DNA from: Methylobacterium aerolatum
GTDB lineage: Bacteria; Pseudomonadota; Alphaproteobacteria; Rhizobiales; Beijerinckiaceae
Length of the DNA: 64,000 nt
Assembly (NCBI RefSeq): GCF_022179085.1
Contig: NZ_BPQE01000027.1
Coordinates: 55,042 to 119,041, forward strand
Direction: 5' to 3'
This document shows, piece by piece, positions 1 to 10,724 of this stretch. The notes under the pieces were generated by a model that saw nothing but the letters and a program-made list of their open reading frames with translations, searched no databases and was not told where the DNA came from. A program made the translations under genes and the position numbers. How positions within the stretch are numbered: position 1 is the first letter of the stretch; the number at the start of each line of letters is the position of its first letter.

Positions 1-1
1 C

Positions 2-157
2 AGCCACGGCTGCATGCGCCTCGCCACCGGCCATGCCGCCACGCTGTTCCGCCTCACCCTACTGGGGCGCCCCGGTGGTGATCGGAGACTGAAACGGAAC
101 GGCCCGGCGCCATTTCGGGCGCCGGGCCGTTTCCTGCGGGTTTCGACTGTGGCGTGA
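2..157 (+). CDS. L,D-transpeptidase (YkuD) C-terminus, partial, with apparent frameshift
   Basis: Only the 3' end of this gene is in the window. It opens with SHGCMRLATG, the catalytic Ser-His-Gly-Cys signature of YkuD L,D-transpeptidases, which cross-link peptidoglycan through the active-site Cys. The reading frame runs to a TGA at 155-157, through a strong hairpin. If one C is removed from the C run at 70-73, the same protein ends as GRPVVIGD followed by TGA at 90-92, just before the hairpin. That tail (Pro-Val-Val-Ile) is typical of the family. A +1 frameshift or a base-calling error at 70-73 is therefore likely. The family call is firm; the true C-terminus is not. Confidence 0.7.
   Translation, partial: SHGCMRLATGHAATLFRLTLLGRPGGDRRLKRNGPAPFRAPGRFLRVSTVA
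98..134. terminator. bidirectional hairpin terminator
   Basis: A perfect 13-bp inverted repeat (arms 98-110 and 119-131, 8-nt loop) is followed by a short T tract on the plus strand. It sits between the L,D-transpeptidase and the convergent CYTH-like gene, so it probably ends both transcripts. Confidence 0.75.
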
Positions 158-165
158 CGGGGGCC

Positions 166-1197
166 TCAGCCCTGGTTCTGGGTCCGCCGGGGCCGGACGG
201 TCCAGCGCTCGAAGACCGTGCCCGGATCCTGCTTCTCGGTCGGCTGGGCCGGGTTCTGATGGATCGCCGCGCCGAGGGCCGCGGACAGGCTCTCGATCAC
301 GTCGTCGATCCGGGCGTCGCCGTGCACCGCCTCGGCCGGGCTGCTGCCGGCGGGCTGCTCGGGTTCGGCAGCCTCGGCATGCCGGGTCTCGCCCTCGTGC
401 TCGTGGTGGAACGCCTCGCTGTGCTCGGCCTCGGCCGGGGCCGGCTCGTCGAAGGTGATGGGAGCGGCGGCGGTGGCCATGGCCGCCGCGATCGGGGCGG
501 GCTCGGAGGCCGGCTTCGGCGCTTCCGGCGCCGGGACGGACGGCGGCGCGGACAGCGCGGCGGCCAAGGGTGAGGTGGCGGGCGCTGCGGCCGGAGACGG
601 GAGCGGCGGAGACGGGCGGCGCATGGCGCCGACGGAGCCCTCGCCGGCCTCGTTGGAGCGGCTGCCGGAGCCGTAGCGGCCGAAGCCGAAGCGCGGCTCG
701 ATCAGGTCGAGGAGGGATTCCAGGGCGGCGTTGCCGACGCTCATCTCTTCCGTGGCCGGCACGCCCTGGATGGCCAGCGCCGGGCGCTCGTAGATCGCCT
801 CCCCGGTCACCTCCCGGCCGAACCACGACGGCGGCGCGAAGGCGCGGGCTTGGTCCTCGCCGTCGAAGGCGACGGTGACGAGGTCGAGCCCGCCGGGGGT
901 CACGTACCGGTCGATGACGATCTCCCGGCCGGCGGCGGACAGGGTCGTGCGGTCGTAGGCAGCCTTGCCGGGGCAGACGTCGAGCAGCGCGTCGCCATGG
1001 GCGCGGGGAACATCCGTCCGCTCCTCGACGCCGTCGTTCACGAGGACGAGATGGCAGGTCTGGCCGTCCACGCGGACGTAGGAGGCGCGGCCTCCCTGCG
1101 GCGCGAAGTGGCCCTCGGTGATCCGGCTGCCGCCCCGCTCCTTTCGGATGAGGCGAACGAGGGCGGGGGCGATCAGGAACCTGCGACTGGTGCTCAT
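166..1197 (-). CDS. degenerate CYTH-domain protein with long Ala/Pro/Glu-rich tail
   Basis: This 343-residue protein has an N-terminal region of about 150 residues that follows the CYTH/triphosphate-tunnel pattern: RRFLIAP at the start, ITEGHF, YVRVDG, an IDRYV..GGLDLV segment, and the tail WFGREVTGEAIYERPALA. The acidic ExExK metal-binding motif normally found at the N-terminus is missing (MSTSRRFL), so catalysis is doubtful. Residues from about 175 onward are low-complexity Ala/Pro/Glu sequence. A GGGAGGAG ribosome-binding site lies just upstream of the ATG. The domain call comes from motif spacing only. Function is unknown. Confidence 0.7.
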   Translation of the reverse strand: MSTSRRFLIAPALVRLIRKERGGSRITEGHFAPQGGRASYVRVDGQTCHLVLVNDGVEERTDVPRAHGDALLDVCPGKAAYDRTTLSAAGREIVIDRYVTPGGLDLVTVAFDGEDQARAFAPPSWFGREVTGEAIYERPALAIQGVPATEEMSVGNAALESLLDLIEPRFGFGRYGSGSRSNEAGEGSVGAMRRPSPPLPSPAAAPATSPLAAALSAPPSVPAPEAPKPASEPAPIAAAMATAAAPITFDEPAPAEAEHSEAFHHEHEGETRHAEAAEPEQPAGSSPAEAVHGDARIDDVIESLSAALGAAIHQNPAQPTEKQDPGTVFERWTVRPRRTQNQG

Positions 1198-1509
1198 GGG
1201 ACCTTCTCACTCCTCCCGCCCGGCACGGTCAAAGGGCCGGGTGATCCGCCCAATGGCGAGCACTGTACCGAGTGGAGCACAAGTCGAGGAGGCGGCGGAC
1301 GCTCGGGAGAAACTGTCACGCTGCCGGAAAGACCCTGACCTGATTACCTCCAATCGGCCGCTCACGATTGACGACGGCCTAAAGATAATACAGCGACTAC
1401 GCATAATGACGACGAAATCAAGGCGGTAGCCGGATCGGCGGGGGTCGGGCACGCCGCCTTTCCCCAACATCCCCGCTGCTCGGCCCCTTCCCGTCCGTCG
1501 TCCGCGCGG
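1198..1509. other. intergenic region upstream of the CYTH-like gene
   Basis: About 310 bases without a convincing gene. The stretch 1320-1430 is clearly lower in GC than its surroundings and probably carries the promoter of the minus-strand CYTH-like gene. An imperfect inverted repeat (CCCGGC/GCCGGG) lies near 1220-1243. No conserved RNA element was recognised. Confidence 0.4.
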
Positions 1510-1926
1510 TCAGGCCGGCTCGAAGGCGAGCGCCGCCCCGTTCATGCAGTAGCGCAGGCCGGTGGGCGCCGGGCCGTCCTCGAAGACGTGCCCGAGATGG
1601 CCCTTGCAACGGGAGCAATGAACCTCCGTGCGGACCATGCCGAAGCTGCGGTCCCGCGTGGTCTCCACCGCGCCCTCCAGCGGAGCGAAGAAGCTTGGCC
1701 AGCCGGTGCCGGATTCGTACTTGGTGCCCTGCTCGAAGAGGGGCTGGCCGCAGCCGGCGCAGGCGAATGTGCCGGCCCGCTTCTCCCCGAGGTGGCAGGA
1801 GGTGCCGGGGCGCTCGGTGCCGTGCTCGCGCAGCACCCGGTATTGCTCGGGGCTCAGGCGGGAGCGCCACTCGGCGTCGCTCGTGGCGTCCGGGGCGCTG
1901 CTGGTTTCGGTCGGGGTCGCGGACAT
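1510..1926 (-). CDS. msrB: peptide-methionine (R)-S-oxide reductase
   Basis: This 138-residue protein reduces methionine-R-sulfoxide in proteins, repairing oxidative damage with thioredoxin as the usual electron donor. It shows the two zinc-binding CxxC pairs (CAGCGQPLF and [12 protein letters not shown]), the GTGWPSF substrate-pocket motif and the catalytic Cys in RYCMNG. There is no signal peptide, so it is cytoplasmic. Length matches stand-alone MsrB proteins. GGAGAGACCC precedes the ATG. Confidence 0.97.
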   Translation of the reverse strand: MSATPTETSSAPDATSDAEWRSRLSPEQYRVLREHGTERPGTSCHLGEKRAGTFACAGCGQPLFEQGTKYESGTGWPSFFAPLEGAVETTRDRSFGMVRTEVHCSRCKGHLGHVFEDGPAPTGLRYCMNGAALAFEPA

Positions 1927-1972
1927 GGGTCTCTCCTTGCGACCCCGTATATAGGGGCGATCCCCGCCGGAT

Positions 1973-3148
1973 TCAGGCGGCCGCGCCCACGGTGTCGGCC
2001 ATCCGCGCCTTCCGTGCGCCCATCGGACGCGGACGGCCCGTGGTGGTGTCGCGCCCGGTCTGGTGCTCGATCTCGGCGTTGATCTCGCCGCCGAGCAGGA
2101 TGATCGTCGAGGTGATCCAGATCCAGGTCATGAAGCCGATCACGGCGCCGAGGGACCCGTAGGTCTCGTTGTAGGTGCCGAAGTTGGACACGTACCAGGA
2201 GAAGAGCAGCGAGGCCACGAGCCAGAGCAGGCCCGCGACGAGGCTCCCGGTTCCGACCCAGCGCCAGCGGGCGTGCTCGCGGCTCGGGCCGAACCGGTAG
2301 AGCACCGAGAGGGCGCCCAGGATCACGACGAGCAGGGCCGGCCAGCGCAGGGCCGCAATCAGCCACGCCCCGGAGCCGAGCCCGAGGAAGTTGAGCATCA
2401 CCGGCACGACGACGATGGCGTTGAGGGCGATGACGATGAAGATCAGCGCGCCGACGGTGAAGGTGAGGGAGCGGAGGTTCAGCCAGAAGAAATTCCGCTT
2501 CTCCTCCTCCTCGTAGACCACGTTCAGCGCATCGAACATCGCCTTCATGGCGGCGTTCGCGCTCCAGATCGAGACGAGGAGGGTGGTGAAGAATGTCAGG
2601 CTCAGGGTCCCGCTCGGCTTGGCGGCGATGCGCTTCACCTGATCGCCGATGATCTCGACTGCGCCGGAGGGCAGCACGGAGTGGAGCTGGGCGAGGTGAT
2701 CGTTGATGGCGGTCGCGTCGGCGAACAGGCCGTAGAGCGTCACCAGCGCGGCGATTCCGGGGAACAGGGCGAGCAGGGTGTAGAAGGTCACGCCCGCCGC
2801 GACGGCCAGCACCCGGTCCTTCAGGAATTCGAGGTAGACGCGGACGAGGATGTCCTTCCAGCCCGCCGCCGGGATCTGGGTCGGGTGCTGGGCGTCCCGC
2901 CCACGCTCGGGCTGCGTGGCGGCGATGAGGTGCGCGGCGCGGCCCTCGATCGAGCGCGCGCCGATCTCCGTGGTCTTCCTGGCCGACGTAGCCTCGGGCT
3001 CCGGCACGGCCGGCGCCGGCGCCGTTGCCGCCACGGCGCCGCGGGGGCGCGCCATGGTGAGCGCGACCAGGGCCGTGCCGAGCATCAGCACCCACAGGTG
3101 CGACGAGGTCTCGGAGGGGCCGCTCGGGCGCTGGGAAGGGGCAGACAT
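1973..3148 (-). CDS. YihY/BrkB-family inner-membrane protein
   Basis: A polytopic membrane protein of about 391 residues from the chosen ATG at 3148; an in-frame start at 3241 would add 31 Arg/Gly-rich residues without membrane character. The core matches the YihY/virulence-factor BrkB family: a conserved [20 protein letters not shown] entry segment, [18 protein letters not shown], an [20 protein letters not shown] loop and [20 protein letters not shown] near the end. Six membrane segments are predicted. The short N-terminal hydrophobic segment ([16 protein letters not shown]) is extra. The family has no settled biochemical role. Confidence 0.88.
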   Translation of the reverse strand: MSAPSQRPSGPSETSSHLWVLMLGTALVALTMARPRGAVAATAPAPAVPEPEATSARKTTEIGARSIEGRAAHLIAATQPERGRDAQHPTQIPAAGWKDILVRVYLEFLKDRVLAVAAGVTFYTLLALFPGIAALVTLYGLFADATAINDHLAQLHSVLPSGAVEIIGDQVKRIAAKPSGTLSLTFFTTLLVSIWSANAAMKAMFDALNVVYEEEEKRNFFWLNLRSLTFTVGALIFIVIALNAIVVVPVMLNFLGLGSGAWLIAALRWPALLVVILGALSVLYRFGPSREHARWRWVGTGSLVAGLLWLVASLLFSWYVSNFGTYNETYGSLGAVIGFMTWIWITSTIILLGGEINAEIEHQTGRDTTTGRPRPMGARKARMADTVGAAA

Positions 3149-3324
3149 CGGGGGGCAGGCCGGACCTGGGCGGGCGCCATTGCCACGCTCTCCTGCCGCA
3201 AACGCCGACTCCCGCCGGCTGTTCCGCCGGATCCCGGTCACGGGTCGGTGCGTGTGCGGGATGGCCCGCGGACCGCGTGGCGCGAAGCCCCGTGACGGAA
3301 CGGCCTCTGGCGCGTTGTGCCGGA

Positions 3325-4410
3325 ATGCCGAGCGCCGCCCTCCCCGTGTCGTCCCCTCCCCGCCTGGGTTTCTGCTGCACCTTCATCCTGGACGAGCCCC
3401 CCGGGACACATGCCACCCTCAAGGCGGCGAAGGAGGCGACGCGCGCCATGAACCTGACCACCGTGACCATGGCGCATCTGGCCAAGCTCGATCCGGCGGC
3501 CCGCCGGGCGAAGCTCGGCGATGTGGTGCGCCACAACCTCACGGTCCTCTCCCGGCAGATCGCCTGGGTCGGGGCGCGCCCCCCGCTGGAGCGCCTGCTG
3601 CGCATGGGCAGCAACATCCTGCCGGGCTACACCCACCTCGCCGTGCGTGCGCTCTACGCCGAGCCGGACCTGCGGGCGGAGGTGGATCGGGGCCTCGCCG
3701 AGGCCGGGGCGCTGGCGCGGTCGCTCGGCGTGCGGCTGAGCTTCCATCCGGGCCCCTTCTGCCTGCTCGCGAGCCGCAACCCGGCGGCCATCGAGAACGG
3801 TCTCTCCGAACTCGACTACCACGCGGAGGTCTTCGGCCTGATGGGCTACGGCGGCGGATGGCACCCGCACGGCGCCCACATCAACATCCATGTCGGGGCG
3901 GGCGACCCCGGCGTCGCGGGGTTCCGCGAGACCCTGCCGCGGGCGAGCCGCCTCGCCCGGGACCTCGTGACGGTGGAGAACGACGAGAACCTGTTCGGCC
4001 TCGACGAGGTGCTGCGTTTGGCCGACCTCGTGCCGGTGGTCCTCGACCTGCACCACCACTGGGTCGAGAGCGGCGGCGCCTACCTCGAACCCGACGATCC
4101 GCGGATCGCCAGGGTGATCGACTCGTGGCGCGGCGTGCGGCCGGTCGCCCATATCAGCGTCTCGCGGGAGATCGCCACGGCCGGGTGCGACCCCGCCCTC
4201 CTGCCGGATTTCGGCGCGCTGCGCGATGCCGGCCACTCAGTCCGTGACCTCGCGGCCCATTCGGACCTGATGTGGAACGCCGCCGTCAACGACCTCGTGG
4301 CGCGCCATCTCTCGTGGGCGGATTTCGAGATCGAGGCCAAGTCGAAGAACCTCGCCTCGATGCAGATCGCCGGCCACATCCTGGCCCGCCGGAAGGCGGC
4401 CGCCGCGTGA
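3325..4410 (+). CDS. uvsE: UV DNA-damage endonuclease (UvdE/UvsE family)
   Basis: Predicted TIM-barrel metalloendonuclease that nicks DNA 5' of UV photoproducts. Family signatures are in order: RLGFCC near residue 13, SNILPGYTHLAV, RLSFHPGPFCLLAS, ELDYHAEVFGLMG, HINIHVGAG, VTVENDENLFGLDEVL and VVLDLHHHWVES, which supply the metal-binding His, Glu and Asp residues. The start at 3325 is chosen because the RLGFCC segment must be included; an upstream ATG at 3277 is also in frame. The C-terminal segment from about residue 290 is divergent. It is transcribed away from the YihY gene. Confidence 0.88.
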   Translation: MPSAALPVSSPPRLGFCCTFILDEPPGTHATLKAAKEATRAMNLTTVTMAHLAKLDPAARRAKLGDVVRHNLTVLSRQIAWVGARPPLERLLRMGSNILPGYTHLAVRALYAEPDLRAEVDRGLAEAGALARSLGVRLSFHPGPFCLLASRNPAAIENGLSELDYHAEVFGLMGYGGGWHPHGAHINIHVGAGDPGVAGFRETLPRASRLARDLVTVENDENLFGLDEVLRLADLVPVVLDLHHHWVESGGAYLEPDDPRIARVIDSWRGVRPVAHISVSREIATAGCDPALLPDFGALRDAGHSVRDLAAHSDLMWNAAVNDLVARHLSWADFEIEAKSKNLASMQIAGHILARRKAAAA

Positions 4411-4461
4411 GGCGTCACGGGGCCGCCGCCTCGACGGCGGAGGCGTGGCGCGCTAGTCCTG

Positions 4462-5019
4462 ATGGCGATGAAGACCGCCGATTGCGACATCCTGATCGTG
4501 CCCGGGCTCGGGGGCTCGGGCGAGGAACACTGGCAGACCCGATGGGCCGGGCGTCTCTCCACCGCCCGGGTGGTGACGCAGGACGCATGGCACGATCCCG
4601 AGCCGGAGGCGTGGTGCGGGCGCATCGCCGAGGCCGTGGCGCAGGCCACGCGCCCGGTGATCCTCATCGCCCACAGCCTCGGCGTCGTGGCCTGCGTGGA
4701 GGCGGTGCCGCGGTTTCCCGAAGGCGTGGTCCGCGGCGCGCTGTTCGTGGCCCTGCCCGACGTCGAGGATGCGCCGAACCTGCCGGATTCCGTGCGCGCC
4801 TTCGCCCCCGTGCCCCGCGACCCCCTGCCCTTCCCCTCCCTCGTGGTGGCGAGCCGCACCGATCCCCACTGTGCCTACGAGCGCGCGGACGATTTCGCCC
4901 ATGCCTGGGGCGCGCTCACCGTGGATGCCGGCGAATCGGGCCATATCAACGTCGCGAGCGGGCACGGCCCCTGGCCGGAGGGCTTGATGCGGCTGGCGGG
5001 ATTCATGAAGGGGTTGTGA
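4462..5019 (+). CDS. RBBP9/YdeN-family serine hydrolase
   Basis: A 185-residue alpha/beta hydrolase of the small RBBP9/YdeN type. It has the N-terminal VPGLGGSGEEHWQTRW motif, a nucleophile elbow AHSLG, the acid Asp in SRTDPHC and the catalytic His in ESGHIN. Substrates of bacterial members are largely unknown. It starts about 50 bases after the UV endonuclease on the same strand and may be co-transcribed with it. Confidence 0.9.
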   Translation: MAMKTADCDILIVPGLGGSGEEHWQTRWAGRLSTARVVTQDAWHDPEPEAWCGRIAEAVAQATRPVILIAHSLGVVACVEAVPRFPEGVVRGALFVALPDVEDAPNLPDSVRAFAPVPRDPLPFPSLVVASRTDPHCAYERADDFAHAWGALTVDAGESGHINVASGHGPWPEGLMRLAGFMKGL

Positions 5020-5116
5020 GCGCAAGGCGCGGCACCGACGCGCCGTAACGGGCCGCCCCACGGAAAGTGAGCGGTCCCTCCTTGCGCTTTGCCGAGTGAT
5101 TGCACATTTTGCTATC

Positions 5117-5371
5117 ATGAACAGCCGTCACGCGAAGACGTTGCGCGCCGTCTTCGCCGATCCTGTCTCGCCGCAACTCGAGTGGCAGGCGATCGAAGCC
5201 CTTTTCATCGCCGTGGGATGCCGCGTGATCGAAGGATCAGGCTCTCGCGTGCGGTTCGAGCGCGACGGCGTCGTCGCTTCGTTCCATCGACCTCACCCCA
5301 CGAAGGAGGCGAAGCGATATCAGGTGCGGGATGCGCGCGATTTCCTCAGCAAGATCGGGGTCGCCCCATGA
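5117..5371 (+). CDS. hicA: HicA-type toxin, mRNA interferase
   Basis: An 84-residue protein with the double-stranded-RNA-binding-like HicA fold: LEWQAIEALFIAVG, a Gly-rich turn (IEGSGSRVRF), and SFHRPHPTKEAKRYQ, where the His-rich segment supplies the catalytic His. The ATG at 5117 (MNSRHAKTL) matches the usual HicA N-terminus; a GTG at 5096 is also in frame. Its stop overlaps the hicB start by 4 bases (ATGA), so the toxin precedes the antitoxin and translation is coupled. GC is visibly lower than in neighbouring genes, consistent with acquisition. Confidence 0.88.
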   Translation: MNSRHAKTLRAVFADPVSPQLEWQAIEALFIAVGCRVIEGSGSRVRFERDGVVASFHRPHPTKEAKRYQVRDARDFLSKIGVAP

Positions 5372-5700
5372 CGACGTTGAACCATAAAAACTTTCATGCC
5401 CGGGTCGAATTCGATCCGGAAGACGGGCTGTTTGTCGGCCGAATTGCCGGGATCAACGACGTCGTTGGATTTCACGGCGAAAGCGTCACCGAGCTCACGG
5501 CGGCGTTTCGTGAGGCCGTGGACGACTACATCGAAACCTGTCGCCACGTAGGAAAGGAGCCCGAGCGCACCTATTCCGGGAAGCTGATGCTGCGCGTTCC
5601 GCCTGACCTTCACGCCCAGGCTGCCCGCGCTGCCGAACTCTCGGGCAAGAGCCTCAATCAATGGGGTGAGGACGTGCTGCGGGCGGCGGTGCGCGCGTGA
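5368..5700 (+). CDS. hicB: HicB-type antitoxin
   Basis: A 110-residue antitoxin. The N-terminal half has the partial RNase-H-like HicB fold (FDPEDGLFVGRIAGI, VGFHGESVTELTAAF, EAVDDYIETC). The C-terminal part is a ribbon-helix-helix DNA-binding segment (GKLMLRVPPDLH, SLNQWGEDVL) that probably represses the module's own promoter. It pairs with hicA through the ATGA overlap. Confidence 0.9.
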   Translation: MTTLNHKNFHARVEFDPEDGLFVGRIAGINDVVGFHGESVTELTAAFREAVDDYIETCRHVGKEPERTYSGKLMLRVPPDLHAQAARAAELSGKSLNQWGEDVLRAAVRA

Positions 5701-5770
5701 TGCGGCGGTGATCGTCCCGTGAATTAACCACCCGTTAACTCACGGAGCGTCGAGTGGCGCCACGGGTCCC

Positions 5771-6025
5771 ATGCTGTGGCTCCCGCCCCCGGAGAACCCC
5801 GTGACGCGCAAAGATCTCCTCGCCCGCCTCGATGCGGTCCAGGTCGCCCTCGGCGACCGGGCGCACAAGACCTTCAACTCGTCGCTGTTCAGCGACGCGG
5901 CCCTGCTCAAGCGGATCGAGGCGTTCGAGGCCCAGGTCGGCCAGCCGGAGAAGCCCAAGCCCGCCGAGTACACCGGCAACATGTTCTCGCGCATCGCCAA
6001 CAAGCGCGCCGTCGCCGGCCGGTAA
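5771..6025 (+). CDS. small hypothetical protein
   Basis: An 84-residue protein of unknown function. It is charged and probably helical at the start (TRKDLLARLDAVQVAL) and ends with a Pro/Lys turn and IANKRAVAGR. A GTG at 5801, giving MTRKDLLARL, is a plausible alternative start and would remove the Pro-rich leader. It is short, but codon use fits the GC-rich neighbours. No domain is recognised. Confidence 0.5.
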   Translation: MLWLPPPENPVTRKDLLARLDAVQVALGDRAHKTFNSSLFSDAALLKRIEAFEAQVGQPEKPKPAEYTGNMFSRIANKRAVAGR

Positions 6026-6029
6026 GGTA

Positions 6030-6137
6030 CGGATTCCGAAGGACGAGTCCTTGGGCGGGAGCAGGGCTCGAGCCCTGCCATTCCAGGGGCTTCGCCCCCG
6101 GACCCTGAACCAAAGGGCGTGACGCCCTTTGGAAACC
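6030..6137. repeat. dispersed intergenic hairpin element, also gyrA terminator
   Basis: This spacer holds two hairpins: CAGGGCTCGAGCCCTG near 6063 and CCAAAGGGCGTGACGCCCTTTGG at 6110-6132, plus the phrase CCAGGGGCTTCGCCCC. A related unit lies at 33283-33334. Both follow the 3' end of a minus-strand gene, so the hairpin nearest gyrA probably works as its transcription terminator. Confidence 0.6.
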
Positions 6138-6143
6138 CCAGGT

Positions 6144-8876
<2,733 letters not shown>

Positions 8877-9032
8877 GTGATGTGTCCGTCTGTATCCGGG
8901 CCTCAGGCAGGATGGTGCCGGGGCCTCGCGGCGCGCTTCGGAAGCGCAAAGATATCAGACGTTTGGTTAAGGGCTTTCGCGTGCGCGCGCAAGGCTCGCC
9001 CCGGCCCGGTGGCCGGGGCGCGACCCTGTCAC

Positions 9033-9338
9033 TCAGTAGAAGTAGATCGGACGGCGGTAGCCGTAATGGTGACGGTGGCCCCAGTGGCGACGGTAGCCGT
9101 AATGGCGGTAGCCGTAGTGACGGCGGTAGCCGTAGTGGCGGCGCCAGCCGTAATGGCGGCGCCAATGGTGGCGGCGCCAGCCGTAATGCGCCTTGGTCAC
9201 GGCCGCCTCGGGGGCGGTTGCGGCGGCGGCCATCGGCACGGGCAGCGGGGCGGCCTGGACGGGCGCGGCCGCCGGGGCGAGGAAGAAGGCGGCGAGCAGG
9301 ATCAGGATCGGCCAGCGCGGCAGACGTAGGGAACGCAT
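9033..9338 (-). CDS. secreted Tyr/Gly/His/Arg repeat peptide
   Basis: A 101-residue precursor. The ATG at 9338 follows a GGGAGGA ribosome-binding site; an in-frame start at 9431 lacks one. Residues 1-32 are a Sec signal peptide (RWPILILLAAFFLAPAAAPVQA), followed by an Ala/Pro spacer and a C-terminal tandem array of YGYRRH and YGWRRH units ending RRPIYFY. The DNA coding for the array is itself a short tandem repeat. Function is unknown. Similar GY/RH-rich exported peptides are widespread in Hyphomicrobiales, where metal or envelope binding is only a guess. Confidence 0.72.
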   Translation of the reverse strand: MRSLRLPRWPILILLAAFFLAPAAAPVQAAPLPVPMAAAATAPEAAVTKAHYGWRRHHWRRHYGWRRHYGYRRHYGYRHYGYRRHWGHRHHYGYRRPIYFY

Positions 9339-9562
9339 CGTGGTGTTGTCCTCCCGTTGACGGAGTGGCCCCATCGTGCCGAGCCACGCCCGAAGAACGG
9401 TGAAGGTGGCAAAACGGTTCGACGTTTCCACCCCAAGTCATGTTGCCGACTGCGCAGACGGTTCACCATCCATGAACCCGGCCGATCCGGGCACCGTGCC
9501 GCCCTTGCGGCGGGGGACTGAAATCCCATTATGCGGGCTGTCACAGTCGAGTTCGAGAAGCG

Positions 9563-10429
9563 ATGCCGTCGTTGTCTGAGCGTCTCCGTGCCCTCCTGCC
9601 CCGCCGATTCCGCACCCGGCGGCCGCGGGTAGCGGTGGTGCGCCTGTCGGGGGTGATCGGGGCCACGTCTCCCCTGCGCCAGGGCCTCTCCATCGAGGGG
9701 GTGGCGGGGAGCCTGGAGCGGGCCTTCACCCTTCCGGGGGTGAAGGCGGTGGCGCTGGTGATCAACTCGCCGGGCGGGTCGCCCGCGCAGTCACACCTGA
9801 TCTTCCGGCGCATCCGGGCGCTGGCGACGGAGAAGGAACTCCCGGTCGTCGCCTTCGTGGAGGATGTCGCGGCCTCCGGCGGCTACATGATCGCCTGCGC
9901 GGCCGACGAGATCGTCGCGGACCCGACCTCCATCGTCGGGTCGATCGGCGTCGTCTCGGCGGGCTTCGGCTTCCCCGGCCTGCTGGAGAAGCTCGGCATC
10001 GAGCGCCGGGTCCACACGATGGGCGAGGCCAAGGCCATGCTCGACCCGTTCCGCCCGGAGGATCCGGCGGACATCGAACGGCTCAAGCGCATCCAGGCCG
10101 ACGTGCAGGGCGTGTTCACCGACCTCGTCACGTCCCGCCGCCCCGGCCTTCCAGCGGGGGAGAACCTGTTCACCGGCGCCGTCTGGACCGGGCGCCAAGC
10201 CCTGCCGCTCGGTCTCGTCGACGCCATCGGCGACCTGCGCACCACCATGCGCGCGCGCTTCGGCGAGAAGGTCGATCTCGTGCCGATCGCCGGGGCGAAG
10301 GGCGGTTTCCTCACCCGGCTCCTGCGCCGCAACGCACCCGGCCGCATCGGAGAAGCCGTCGCCGCCCTGCCCGGCGAGACGCTGGCGACGCTGGCCGAGC
10401 GCGCGGCCTACGCGCGGTTCGGGCTCTAG
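9563..10429 (+). CDS. S49-family signal-peptide peptidase-like protease
   Basis: A 288-residue serine protease of the SppA/SohB clan. It shows VAVVRLSGVI, the oxyanion segment LVINSPGGS, the nucleophile Ser in EDVAASGGYMIACAAD, SIVGSIGVV and the downstream helix with RLKRIQADV that carries the candidate catalytic Lys. It is a single-domain form, about half the size of E. coli SppA. No convincing membrane anchor is visible; the N-terminus is Arg-rich. Likely role: degradation of membrane or cleaved signal peptides. Confidence 0.9.
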   Translation: MPSLSERLRALLPRRFRTRRPRVAVVRLSGVIGATSPLRQGLSIEGVAGSLERAFTLPGVKAVALVINSPGGSPAQSHLIFRRIRALATEKELPVVAFVEDVAASGGYMIACAADEIVADPTSIVGSIGVVSAGFGFPGLLEKLGIERRVHTMGEAKAMLDPFRPEDPADIERLKRIQADVQGVFTDLVTSRRPGLPAGENLFTGAVWTGRQALPLGLVDAIGDLRTTMRARFGEKVDLVPIAGAKGGFLTRLLRRNAPGRIGEAVAALPGETLATLAERAAYARFGL

Positions 10430-10481
10430 CGGCCCGCTCGAAAAGCCCCGCCGTCCTTGCGAGTGGGACGGGGCGTCACGT

Positions 10482-10583
10482 CCTGAATGTCCGGCCGGAA
10501 CGTTCGTCGCCCTCCCCCGCTCACGCCCGCGAAGACGGGGAGGGCTTCCGGGCCGCAACGACCTGTCCGGCCAGACACCCAGG
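10482..10583. repeat. MITE-like element with CCTNAGTGTCTGGCCGG-type terminal inverted repeats
   Basis: The ends of this 102-bp segment are inverted copies of a roughly 18-base motif (10482-10500 and 10566-10583). The same end motif bounds 19365-19558, 26057-26182 and 26268-26441. The interior codes for nothing. The rest of the 295-base gap between the S49 protease and the dehydrogenase holds only an imperfect GC hairpin at 10445-10476 after the protease stop. Confidence 0.55.
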
Positions 10584-10724
10584 CGTCTCGCCGCCACGGA
10601 TCGCTTCGCTCACCCGCGGCGAGACGATGCATCCACGCGGGGACGATGGCGGCTTCTCGAAGAGCGCTCGGGCCTCTGCAGCGGTGGCCCGCCGGATTCC
10701 TTCGGCGGAGCCCCCGCACTGGCG

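Noticed and set aside
3149-3241. Longer N-terminus for the YihY-family protein
   Set aside because: The extra residues are Arg/Gly/Pro-rich, lack family similarity and run into the divergent promoter region.
9040-9190. Short direct repeats resembling a CRISPR array
   Set aside because: Units are in-frame codon repeats of the YGYRRH peptide, with no spacers of regular length.
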